Origin: Euclidia mi
Taxonomy: Eukaryota; Arthropoda; Insecta; Lepidoptera; Erebidae
Assembly: GCA_944739405.2 (NCBI GenBank)
Contig: OX123196.2
Location: 52,800,196 to 52,864,195 of the forward strand
DNA length: 64,000 nt
Reading direction: 5' to 3'
Below the pieces are notes generated by a model. The model was given only the letters and a program-made list of their open reading frames with translations. It was not told where the DNA came from and searched no databases. The position numbers were made by a program, and so were the translations under genes. Of this stretch, positions 1 through 9,599 are shown piece by piece (positions within the stretch are counted from its first letter, which is position 1; each line of letters opens with the position of its first letter).

Positions 1-88
1 ACAACCAATAGAGTCAGGCAGGCGGCGTCAGCCGGCCTCAGCTAGCAGGTAGAGAGATGGGCAGTACGCTAACGCAGTAAATGTAGTA

Positions 89-214
89 ACTTACCCACAG
101 CTGGGACCAGGATACACGTAGAATGTATATGGATATAGCGATATAGAATAGAGTAGCGGTAGTAGGTTAGTGTAGAGTAGCGGTGACGGCCTCTCTGTCG
201 GCCCCTTTATATAC
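89..214 (-). promoter_or_regulatory. Possible minus-strand promoter with first exon and splice donor
   Basis: Read on the minus strand, a TATATAAAG box lies at 214-206 in GC-rich sequence. About 110 bases downstream is a strong consensus 5' splice site (TGG|GTAAGTTA, exon ending at 95). This spacing would suit an RNA polymerase II promoter with a short non-coding first exon leading out of the window to the left, or the promoter part of an LTR. I found no reading frame or repeat partner to confirm it. Positions are seen directly; the function is inferred. Confidence 0.25.
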
Positions 215-837
215 CGGCCCTCCATCAGCGTTGGTGTCGGCGCATTACCAAATAAGGGCAAAACTTACGAGCGCGGACGATGGCCTTCCCTGATTGGCCG
301 AGCGTATGACGTACACTCGGTAGGTACCGGTCATACGCTACAGTATGTTTACTTTAATATTACTAGCTATATGTACGAGCCGCGTTTGTCCTATTACTTG
401 CAGGACACTTTGACATCTATAAAGCGCGTACAAAAAAGGGTTAAATACAATTTCGGAAATACAACAACTAAATGAACATCAAAATTTAACTTGATTATGC
501 TTGAGTATCATGTAAAGTAAATATATGCAAGTAACATAGAAGGTATAACAGTTGCAGCACCTTACAAAAGTTTAATTGTTATGTATTATTAAAAACCTGG
601 CGATGAAAAAGAGTGACCGTGAGTTTTATTGCCCGTTCTTTCTCATGGTTCTACCTATTGCATTGCGAACGTGGCAGTAAATGTAAATGTAGAAGCATAC
701 AGTAATAATGTTTAAATTTGACGTTCATAAGTGTCACTTTGTGATCTAAATGAATAAAGGATTTTGAGTTTGAGTTTTGAGTTTGACAAGTAGATATGTC
801 TTTTTTAATTGGTTTTCTGGTCAGCTATCAGATTTTT
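215..837. other. Unannotated AT-rich stretch
   Basis: No ORF with recognisable protein similarity and no repeat partner elsewhere in the window. The end has a short GAGTTTGAGTTTTGAGTTTGA degenerate repeat (about 766-785), possibly the tail of an old retroposon. Confidence 0.4.
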
Positions 838-887
838 ATCGGCGGCAATATTGGCGTGGTGATAACCACGCCAATATTGCCGCCGAT
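838..887. repeat. Perfect 23-bp hairpin
   Basis: Arms 838-860 and 865-887 are perfectly complementary around a 4-base loop (GATA). The arms are GC-rich (core GGCGGCAATATTGGCG) inside AT-rich surroundings. It could be a small fold-back element, a snap-back replication product or an RNA hairpin. No duplicate of the arm was seen elsewhere in the window. Confidence 0.85.
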
Positions 888-1134
888 TTATTAATCGCAA
901 GCGGTTAACAGGAATTTCGTTTTTGATATCAAATGGCCAGTAGGTTTTTAATGTCAAAGCTTTGGATTAGCGGTGTTCGGTGAACTATTCAATATTGTTG
1001 CCGTAAAACCACGAAATACAATGGTTTTAATTTGTGCTGATAGTCGATGCTGGAAAGGTTTATTTGGGAAGATTTTCTGTAAATGAATGTAACAGGGTTT
1101 ATTTGTTGATGGTTATTCTTGGAAAAAAATGCAT

Positions 1135-1460
1135 AATAGGGTATTTGACAAAAAAAAATCTAATTAGTCCGTCATTCATTTAGATTATCGAAAAATATTG
1201 GATACGTATTTTTTGTTTTATCAAATCAGTAAAAAAATTCGAAGATAAAACGCATCAAAGAGGGAGAAACGTCTAAGAGTGGGGGCTTGTAACGTCACTT
1301 GCCAATAAAAAGTGTACTGGCAAGTGACGTCACACGAGTTTTCAGCGAAGTTTGTCGTCTTCATTTTTTGTTTACGTGACTAAAGAAAATATACGTGTCC
1401 AATATTTTTCGATAATCTAACTGACGGACTAATTCGATTTTTTTTGTCAAATACCCTATT
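1135..1460. mobile_element. MITE with ~70-bp terminal inverted repeats
   Basis: The left end (1135-1207) and right end (1392-1460) are inverted copies of each other. Both start AATAGGGTATTTGACAAAA and continue through a shared GATTATCGAAAAATATTGGA block, with a few mismatches. The interior holds a second, perfect 13-bp inverted repeat (1292-1304 and 1318-1330, ACGTCACTTGCCA). There is no coding capacity, so this is a non-autonomous DNA element. No clear target-site duplication is visible, so the superfamily is unassigned. Confidence 0.75.
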
Positions 1461-2145
1461 GTAGTTGTGTTGTATTGTTAAAGTTTGTAGAGGTGGTTTT
1501 GGCTTTAGTTTATTTGATCGGCATATACGGTATATTATTGCTCAAATTTTTATTTCTTTGATTGCACACGCTTTATCCACAACTTATATCTGGAAGGAAT
1601 TATCTTCTGATATTACCTTATCAAGATTGATTATGTTTATGTGAAAAGGAAATCCAACAAACACCTATTATATTTGCTTTTTCCTGTCAATTATTTTGAC
1701 CTACGATATAATAATATTACGTAGAAAAAATAACTTCTTTTTTCTACGTAATATTATTCTTTACTACGGTTTTTATAACATCCAGTCAATACGTAACTTA
1801 ATATTTCACGATACTAAAATAATTATAACGCTACCCACGCACATCCCACACAGGAATACCACCGCCAATACTATCGGGAATCGCTTTTATAAACCTTTCA
1901 TAGATAAACTCCAGCTTACTATCAAATATTAAGCGAACAGTAAAGAGAGTTATTTTCTCTATTTATAAAAGGCCCGGGAAATAACGGAGGAGACCAAACT
2001 TGTCTTTATTTTTCTTCTCAACGAGGCAAAGAACGCTTCATTCACACATCTTGATGGATTAAACCTCTTAAGTATTTATTTTTAAAAGTGGATATTTATT
2101 GTGCGGGCACAATAAATATTAAATAAAAGCAAATAACTGGGTTAT
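1461..2145. other. Unannotated stretch with a 21-bp hairpin
   Basis: A perfect inverted repeat lies at 1710-1730 and 1738-1758 with a 7-base loop (arm core ATTACGTAGAAAAAA). The rest is AT-rich with no supported gene. A 78-codon ORF across this hairpin is low-complexity and not credible. Confidence 0.5.
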
Positions 2146-3866
2146 GAGGCGTGCTGTCACAGAGGAAGGGTGATCAAGAAGTTGTTATAGCGTACTTCAG
2201 CAAGGCCTTATCCAAACCCGAAAGAAACTACTGAGTCACCAGGCGGGAACTCTTGGCTGTAGTAAAGACATTACAGCATTTCAACAAATATTTGTTGGGG
2301 CGTAAATTCCACCTGCGAACCGACCACGCTGCGCTGAAATGGCTACTTCAATTTAAGGACCCAGAAGGACAAGTAGCCAGATGGATTGAACTACTGCAAG
2401 AGTTTGATTTTGTAATACAACATCGCAGCGGCAAGTCCCATAGTAACGCAGATAGGCCGTGTCCCGACCAGTGCAAGCACTGTACCCGACAGGAAGCAAA
2501 GCAGGCATCATTAGTGAGGATGTTGAAGACGGATCTGAGCGACGAATGGAAAGAAGCTTTGCAGAGTGCTCAGCAAGACTACAAGGACATACAGCTGATT
2601 CTCGAATGGAAGAAATCAGACGCTCCTAGGCCCAAATGGAGTGATATCGCAGCAATGAGCCCTATCACCAAGAGTTATTGGGCACAGTGGGAAAGCTTGG
2701 TTGTCCAGGATGGAGTTTTGTGCCGCAAATGGGAAAACGCTCGCGGTAACCAGTGCCATTTACAAATGGTAGTGCCTAAAACTAAGGTGCCGGAAGTCTT
2801 GCAGCTCTATCACAATGGTGCTTTGGGAGGTCACATGGGAGTTAAGAAGACGCTTACTAAGATCCGAGAGCGGTTTTATTGGCTCCACTGTCGGGATGAC
2901 GTCGAGGATTGGTGCCGCAAATGCACAAGTTGTGCGGCTGTGAAGGGGCCACACACTCGTAGCAGAGGTGCATTAAAAGTATACAATGTAGGAGCTCCAT
3001 GGGAGCGCATAGCGTTGGATGTCGCTGGGCCGTTTCCTGAGAGCCAGGACGGAAACAAATACTTCTTGGTTGTGATGGATTACTTCACGAAGTGGCCTGA
3101 AGTGTTTGCAATCCCAAATCAAGAAGCTACCACAGTGGCCGATAAGCTGCTGCATGAAGTCTTTTGTCGGTTCGGGGTGCCCTTGGAAATCCACAGCGAT
3201 CAAGGCCGGAACTTTGAATTTGAGGTGTTCAAGGAGACTTGTCGCGTAATGGGTGCACATAATACCAGAACCACGGCTTATCATCCGCAATCAGATGGCA
3301 TGGTTGAACGGTTTAACCAATCACTGGAAAGGTACCTGGCGAAGGTCGTGGAGAGCAAACAAAGAGATTGGGACAAGCACATCCAACCATTTCTCTTGTC
3401 ATATCGCAGTGCGGACCACGAAACTACAGGAGTAAGACCAGCTTTTGTCAATTTCGGTAGAGAACTCCGTTTACCTGCAGACCTTATCACCGGTATTCCA
3501 CCAGAATCTCCACGTAATATAACGGATTACGCAACCGAGCTACACAACAGGATGAACGACGTATACGAGCACATCAGGGAATCTGGACAACAGATGTCTG
3601 AGAAGATGAAGACTCGCTACGACCGGAAGGCAAACAACAAAGGCTTCGATGAGGGATCATTGGTGTGGCTTCATAACCCAGTACGAAGCAAAGGAAAATC
3701 GCCTAAGTTACAAGCCAGATGGGACGGGCCATATCGCATAATTACCAGGATGAACGACGTCCCCTATCGAATCCAGAAGGGGTGGCGAGGTGCACCGAAG
3801 ATAGTTCATGTGGACCGGTTGGCTCGTTACTATGGGTCCAATGATGTTCGAAACGAACACGTTTAA
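2146..3866 (+). pseudogene. Gypsy pol fragment: RNase H C-terminal part and integrase
   Basis: The frame opens with the end of RNase H (GVLSQRKGD, AYFSKALSKPERNY), hits an in-frame TGA at 2232-2234 and continues without a break to 3866. After the stop come VTRRELLAV, the RNase H segment LRTDHAALKWLL, the integrase H2C2 zinc region (HNGALGGHMG...CRKCTSCAAVKG), and the catalytic core with LDVAGPFP, the second Asp in HSDQGRNFE and the Glu in MVERFNQSLE. A C-terminal segment (GSLVWLHNP, ARWDGPYRI) follows. The core D,D-35-E residues appear intact, so the integrase half could fold, but it lacks its N-terminal polyprotein. The conserved residue before VTRRELLA is normally Cys; here it is TGA, as in the other copy. 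Confidence 0.9.
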
Positions 3867-3877
3867 GAGGGAGGCCG

Positions 3878-4328
3878 TGTTACGAATTGAAAATAACGCC
3901 ATCTATCAGTGAATGGGAGAACTATATGAGATTAGATGTATCGGTTGTTTAAGGCTGTTTCATCTATCCTCTAATAGATGGCGTTGGTGTAAATAGAACA
4001 ATTACGCAAGTCTAGAAACACGATACACGTTTCCAGAAATTTCGTGAGTCGTCTCGAAACGTCTAGTTATGTGTTCCGGCCGGTATAAATACCAGGCAGA
4101 CGCGCGAGTCAGGACAGTAACAAGTGAATAGCGGAGCGACAAACGAGAGCGAAGGGAAGTAATTCAGAAGTGTTTAGTGGTGTTTTTATTAGTGTCGAGA
4201 ATTAAGTGTGAAATAAGTGTGTTTTTACTAGTTGTGTAAATAAGTGTGTATAGTGTTTGTGTATAAATAAAGTTCAGTTTAAGTGGCATAGTGAGTTATA
4301 ATTTATCGTCGAACCCCAGCTCGTAACA
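3878..4328 (+). repeat. Gypsy 3' LTR (451 bp)
   Basis: Starts TGTTACGAATTG and ends CTCGTAACA, with short inverted termini (TGTTACGA / TCGTAACA). The length equals that of the LTR at 8944-9394 (451 bp each) and the sequences are near-identical. A TATAAAT box lies near 4084 and an AATAAA signal near 4266. Confidence 0.93.
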
Positions 4329-4927
4329 CTATCATATATTTCGATCTGATTAAAATTCTCAAACTCGTCAGTTTTTCGCTACACCCATCCCTATTTCCTG
4401 AAAGCTATCGACATTCATAAATGCGTACGAGTGCGCTCCGGAATCCAACATGACACTTCGCCATTCATTACTGCCGAACGACGCGGAGGCACGCATCGCA
4501 ATCTCATGGCGTTCTCGTCTCGTCTCCATATCGTATTCTAAATACCTATTTAGCGAAGTGAGTCGCCGGTGACATGCCAATGTCGTATTTTAAATAACCC
4601 TCCGTATTTAAATAAGGGTGGCGATACACTGGGTGCTTTATTGGATTTGGAGATATTTGTGCATAGACTGGATTGGTTAAAGTTTAATGTATTATGCTGT
4701 TATTATATTATACTTTTGATACACAAGATAGGTAAAGTTGGGTATCTACATACGTCACATATCATCAGCCTATGACGTCCACTGTTGGAGACAGACCTCC
4801 CAGAATACGTCATTTAGCAACATAACATAACACATAACGTACACACACATACATATAATATATAATTCAAAACCAGCACTAGTGCTGTTACTTTCTTTGT
4901 ATCTTAAGTGGCTTCGGCTCAGCAGAA
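4329..4927. other. Spacer between the two Gypsy copies
   Basis: No coding region. A short block at about 4767-4800 resembles the start of a lepidopteran SINE/LINE tail (ATCATCAGCCTATGACGTCC), and CA/TA-rich sequence follows at 4840-4865. Neither edge shows a target-site duplication for the adjoining Gypsy pieces. Confidence 0.4.
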
Positions 4928-5701
4928 AGCGACATCCAACGCTATGCCATTGTACACTTTTAATGCACCTCTGCTACGAGTGTGTGGCCCCTTCACAGCC
5001 GCACAACTTGTGCATTTGCGGCACCAATCCTCGACGTCATCCCGACAGTGGAGCCAATAAAACCGCTCTCGGATCTTAGTAAGCGTCTTCTTAACTCCCA
5101 TGTGACCTCCCAAAGTACCATTGTGATAGAGCTGCAAGACTTCCGGCACCTTAGTTTTAGGCACTACCATTTGTAAATGGCACTGGTTACCGCGAGCGTT
5201 TTCCCATTTGTGGCACAAAACTCCATCCTGGACAACCAAGCTTTCCCACTGTGCCCAATAACTCTTGGTGATAGGGCTCATTGCTGCGATATCACTCCAT
5301 TTGGGCCTAGGAGCGTCTGATTTCTTCCATTCGAGAATCGGCTGTATGTCCTTGTCGTCTTGCTGAGCACTCTGCAAAGCTTCTTTCCATTCGTCGCTCA
5401 GATCCGTCTTCAACATCCTCACTAATGATGCCTGTTTTGCTTCCTGTCGGGTACAGTGCTTGCACTGGTCGAGACACGGCCTGTCTGCGTTACCATGGGA
5501 CTTGCCGCTGCGATGTTGTATTACAAAATCAAACTCTTGCAGTAGTTCAATCCATCTGGCTACTTGTCCTTCTGGGTCCTTAAATTGAAGTAGCCATTTC
5601 AGCGCAGCGTGGTCGGTTCGCAGGTGGAATTTACGCCCCAACAAATATTTGTTGAAATGCTGTAATGTCTTTACTACAGCCAAGAGTTCCCGCCTGGTGA
5701 C
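4928..5701 (-). pseudogene. Gypsy RNase H end and integrase N-terminal fragment
   Basis: Downstream of the in-frame TGA the same frame continues with VTRRELLAVVK, the RNase H LRTDHAALKW block, and the integrase zinc region (HNGTLGGHMG, CRKCTSCAAV). It stops in the catalytic core just after the first catalytic Asp (LDVA). The DDE core beyond this point is deleted, so no active integrase can be made. It differs from the plus copy at only a handful of residues. Confidence 0.9.
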
Positions 5702-7604
5702 TCAGTAGTTTCTTTCGGGTTTGGATAAGGCCTTGCTGAAGTACGCTATAACAACTTCTTGATCACCCTTCCTCTGTGACAGCACGCCTCCAATTCCAGT
5801 GTTACTGGCATCTGTGTCAACTATGAATTCATGCTCATGGTCAAGGTAGCCTAGGATAGGTAGATTGCACAGATGTTCCTTGAGCTTCTGGAATGCAACG
5901 TCACAGCTCTCATTCCAACAGAACTGTACTCTGTTTTCGGTGAGCTTATGAAGAGGTCGAGCAATGTCAGCAAAGTTCTTCACAAACCGTCGGTAGTAGG
6001 AGCATAATCCGAGGAATGCTCTGACCTGCGTTTTGTTCTCTGGAACTGGCCATTCCTTCACGGCCATGATCTTATCCGGGTCAGTTCGAATACCGTACTC
6101 CGAGACCACATGTCCTAGAAAGTTCACTTGCCGTCTGAATAACGCGCATTTCTTCGGACTCAGCTTCAAATTAGCTCCTCGTATCTTTGACAGCACTTGC
6201 TCCAAGTTTCGAAGGTGATCCTGGAAGGTGCGCCCCACGATGATGATGTCATCCAGGTAGACCAGGCAGGCGTCTCCAATCAGTCCCATAAGCACTCGCT
6301 CCATCAGTCTCTCAAAAGTAGCCGGAGCGTTGCACAATCCAAAGGGCATGACGTTAAATTGCCACAATCCTTTGCCTGTGGAGAATGCCGTCTTCTCTTT
6401 GTTTTGAGGATCTATTTCCACCTGCCAGTAGCTACTTTTTAGGTCTAAGGTAGAAAACCACCTCATCCCCGTCAGCGTATCCAATGTGTCATCGATCCTT
6501 GGCAGCGGGTAGCTGTCCTTCTTCGTGATGTCATTCAATCGGCGGTAGTCTACACAGAAGCGCATGCTGCCATCCTTCTTCTTAACTAGGACAACCGGAG
6601 AGCACCACGGGCTGGACAAAAGCTCGATTACGCCTTCGTTCACCATACCGTCGATCATAGCTTCCACTTCACGTTCCCGTGCTACTGGCACACGTCTTGG
6701 TCGCTGGCGAATCGGTGCTTCACTTCCCGTGTTTATTTTGTGCTGGATTAGTGCTGTCTTCCCTATGTCGGCATCACTGGTCGAGAAAATATCCGCGAAC
6801 CGGTTCAACATCTTCTGAGCCTCGGTCTTCTCTTCCTCCGATAGGGTACTTTCGCAGTCCTCTAAAAGAGTAGACACGTCGAATCGTGCACCCTGAACCT
6901 TGGCGCTGGTAGGTTGCTCTTGACATCTACGCATCCATGCCGCTCCTTCATAGGTGCCCAATTCCGTCCCTTTATTGAGCGACATTTGCTTGTCACTTGC
7001 ATTCAGTACGCCTACTGATGAAACTTTAGTACCCCTTACCAAGGTTCGTGCAATCTTCCAGAAGGCCTCCTTCTCTAGACCTTCGATTAGTACGCAGCGG
7101 TTCCCTCGACCAGAATTCCCTGGTAAACAAACTGGTACAACAGTTTTCGACCGTGGGTGAAGAATGACATTCTTCAGGCAGTACACTTTTCCTGAAGTTG
7201 CACCTTCCATGAAGACTTCTTCCGAGCCACACTTCAACAATCCCTGGTTAACATCGATCTCGCAGCGATACTTCCTCATGAAGTCTAGGCCCAGGATGCA
7301 GTCGTCCACTATATCGGCTACGATGACTTTGTGACGGTAAACTTTGTTGCCTAGCTTCAGAACCACCTCCCTTTCACCTCGGACGGTTATGTGCTGACCG
7401 GTAGCTGTTCTCAGATTCACACTTTCATTGTTCCTGAAGCAGCCCCGAAGAACCCGTCTTGCCAGATGGAAACCGACGACTGTCCGAGAAGCACCCGTGT
7501 CCAATGTCAGCTTGCATGGTGTTCTGTTAATTTCGCCTTCGATGATCAGGCTGTTCCCGTCGCATGATTGCGAGATCGAGATACTCTTCCATTACCAGCC
7601 AGCA
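5702..7604 (-). pseudogene. Gypsy pol: aspartic protease, reverse transcriptase, RNase H
   Basis: About 600 codons are open. They begin before the retropepsin motif (LDTGASRTVVG at about 7505-7475), followed by ILGLDFM. Reverse transcriptase motifs are in order: RFCVDYRRLND, FSTLDLKSSYWQ, FNVMPFGLCNAP and the catalytic VYLDDII at mid-ORF. RNase H follows with VDTDASNTGIGGVLSQ, but the frame ends with TGA (5704-5702) right after PERNY. The domain order PR-RT-RH-IN is that of Ty3/Gypsy. Upstream, pol lies in a different frame from gag and is preceded by a TAA near 7607, so expression would need a frameshift or has decayed. Confidence 0.92.
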
Positions 7605-7625
7605 CCCGCCCCGCAGTCCTGGCTT

Positions 7626-8915
7626 CTACTCGTTTCCCTGCTCTTGCTGCCTGGCAGGCACATCAGGCGACCCCTTTGGTGGAGACAGGGTGTCACCAGG
7701 CTGCCTACGCTTTGGGCAGCTCAAGCGGATATGGCCTCTTTCTCCGCAGTTGTAGCACCGAGGTGACGACACAACTTCCCTGATGCGGTGACCTCGATCG
7801 TCGCGTCGCACTGCATCCACCTCCAGAGCGTGGGCTGAAGCGTCCTTGAGGTCCTTGAAGTGCCCAAGCCTCACTGCTGCTCTTACCTCCAGATCCCGGA
7901 TCCCATCCGTAAACGCCTGTACGAGGTTCCCGTCAATAAGCGCAGGCGTCGACTGGTATGCCTTCCTGACCAGCTTTTCCACCTCTAGAGCCCACTGCTG
8001 CAGAGTTTCTCCGGTGCGTTGTGTCCTGTCCTTCAGCTGAGCACGATAAACGTGTTCAAGATGCGCGTCACCGTATCTCGCCTCCAGCGCCTCCAGGAGC
8101 TTTTCGTAGGTGACGTCTTGCCCGAGTGCATCCAACACTGTCAAGGCCCGGTCGCGAAGGCCCAAGGTTAGGGCGGTTAAGGCCTGTTCTTTGGTCTACC
8201 CATTCGATCGCATCACAGCCTCGAACTGGATCTTGTATGCAGACCATGATGACGAGCCATCAAATGGTGGAACCTTAAATCCACGAGGTGAGGGCGCTAC
8301 AGCCGCTGGTGTTACTTCGAGCCTACGCAATTTCTTCTCCACTTCAGCAACACAGGTCTCGTGGTGGTCATGTACACGCTTCTCTATAGAGGCGACGCGA
8401 GTCTCAAGCTTGTCGTGCACGAGCATCTCTACGTCGCTGCTACGGGCCTCGTGCTGCTGAAGTTCCTCCTTCAAGTCCTTCCCCACTGCGGCGCTGAGGT
8501 CTTTCATGAGTACCAGCTGTTCCTCCAGACGGCGGGCGTGCTCCTCCTTGTCGCGCTGCAGCTGTTCCTCTAGGCGGCGCGCGTGCTCCTCTTGACGGCG
8601 AGCCTGCTCCTCTTGACGGCGAGCCTGCTCCTCTTGACGGCGGTCCTGCTCCTCTTGACGGCGGGCCTGCTCCTCCTTGTCGCGCTGTCGCTGTTCTTCC
8701 ATGCGGCGCGCGTGCTCCTGCATGAACGCCATCAGAGCCGCGATGTCGGGCACCGCCATGGAGTGTGCGCTTGCAGGCTCCACTGCAGCCGCGGAGTCGC
8801 CTGATCCACCAGACAATGGAGAAGGAACGTCTCTGAAGCGTCTCTGGTCCAGGTTTTGGTGGCGCTGGTTCCTGGTACGCACTCCGTCAGTTTCTTTCTA
8901 CGGCATAACCGGCAT
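7626..8915 (-). pseudogene. Gypsy gag with CCHC zinc knuckle
   Basis: A likely ATG start at 8915 is followed in frame by TAG at 8900-8898. The frame then stays open from 8882 to a second TAG at about 8195 (in place of the Trp expected in NGWTKEQAL) and reopens to 7626. The N-terminal part carries a long charged coiled coil made of RRQEEQA-type heptad-like repeats, also visible as a tandem DNA repeat at about 8520-8700. The C-terminal part is a capsid-like helical region and a CCHC knuckle (CYNCGERGHIRLSC). With two stops this copy cannot make full Gag. Confidence 0.85.
8520..8700 (-). repeat. In-gag tandem repeat encoding Arg/Gln/Glu heptads
   Basis: Short units related to CTCCTCTTGACGGCG (about 15-21 bp) repeat back to back and encode RRQEEQA. 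The array sits in the coiled-coil part of gag; unit number probably varies among family copies by replication slippage. Confidence 0.75.
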
Positions 8916-8928
8916 AATTTATCCCTTT

Positions 8929-8940
8929 CTTCTGACATCA
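8929..8940 (-). promoter_or_regulatory. Gypsy primer-binding site, probably tRNA-Leu
   Basis: Three bases inside the 5' LTR the minus strand reads TGATGTCAGAAG. This matches the complement of a tRNA-Leu 3' end (TGGTGTCAGAAG) at 11 of 12 positions. The placement directly after the LTR supports a role in minus-strand priming. The tRNA identity is from recall of the usual Leu terminus and was not searched. Confidence 0.6.
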
Positions 8941-8943
8941 ATT

Positions 8944-9394
8944 TGTTACGAGCTGGGGTTCGACGATAAATTATAACTCACTATGCCACTTAAACTGAAC
9001 TTTATTTATACACAAACACTATACACACTTATTTACACAACTAGTAAAAACACACTTATTTCACACTTAATTCTCAACACTAATAAAAACACCACTAAAC
9101 ACTTCCGAATTACTTCCCTTCGCTCTCGTTTGTCGCTCCGCTATTCACTTGTTACTGTCCTGACTCGCGCGTCTGCCTGGTATTTATACCGGCCGGAACA
9201 CATAACTAGACTTTTCGAGACGACTCACAAAATTTCTGGAAACGTGTATCGTGTTTCTAGACTTGCGTAATTGTTCTATTTACACCAACGCCATCTATTA
9301 GAGGATAGATTAAACAGCCTTAAACAACCGATACATCTAATCTCGTGTAGTTTTCCCATTCACTGATAGATGGCGTTATTTTCAATTCGTAACA
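8944..9394 (-). repeat. Gypsy 5' LTR (451 bp)
   Basis: Reverse complement of the LTR at 3878-4328 with the same termini and the same length. Small differences include the GGGAGAAC / GGGAAAAC segment. The flanking sequence at 9395 (GTAGG) has no partner at the other broken end. Confidence 0.93.
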
Positions 9395-9414
9395 GTAGGT
9401 TATTTTTCTGGTCT

Positions 9415-9535
9415 GATGTGGCAAACGACTAATCAGATTACTTGATGGTAAACGATCACCGCCGCTCATGGACAGCCACAACCTCAGAGGAGTCACAAGT
9501 GCGATGCTGACCTGGATGAGAAAAGGAATAGGAGG
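9415..9535 (+). repeat. Dispersed lepidopteran repeat fragment
   Basis: The stretch GTGGCAAACGA...TGATGGTAAACGATCACCGCCGC...AGAGGAGTCACAAGTGCG is a pattern I recognise as a very common short dispersed repeat in moths and butterflies. It has no coding capacity. Class uncertain. Confidence 0.5.
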
Positions 9536-9599
9536 GACGGGATGCGGGATAAAATAATAAAAAAATAAAAAATCTCACTCACCAAACAAATCGCAACAG

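Larger units (their letters stand above)
2146..4328 (+). mobile_element. 5'-truncated Ty3/Gypsy retrotransposon, 3' half with LTR
   Basis: Homology to the minus-strand copy (4928-9394) begins abruptly at about 2146 inside the RNase H domain. It runs through integrase to a 3' LTR at 3878-4328, so everything upstream (5' LTR, gag, protease, reverse transcriptase) is missing. A purine-rich polypurine tract (about 3864-3876) directly precedes the LTR, as expected for plus-strand priming. Over the shared part the two copies appear to differ by only a few amino acids, so both are recent members of one family. LTR retrotransposons do not normally truncate at the 5' end, so a later deletion or rearrangement is likely. 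Confidence 0.9.
4928..9394 (-). mobile_element. Ty3/Gypsy retrotransposon, 5' LTR to mid-integrase
   Basis: Read on the minus strand: 5' LTR (9394-8944), primer-binding site (8940-8929), gag (8915-7626), protease/RT/RNase H (about 7602-5702) and an integrase fragment ending near 4928. The rest of integrase and the 3' LTR are absent. Homology to the plus copy also shows a small internal deletion just before the break (around 4945, removing about 18 bases of the integrase frame). Gag carries at least two stop codons, so this copy is dead. Confidence 0.9.

Noticed and set aside
5702..5704. Shared Gypsy TGA as a selenocysteine codon
   Set aside because: It replaces a Cys, but the studied Lepidoptera, such as the silkworm, are known to lack selenoproteins, and no SECIS-like structure was evident.
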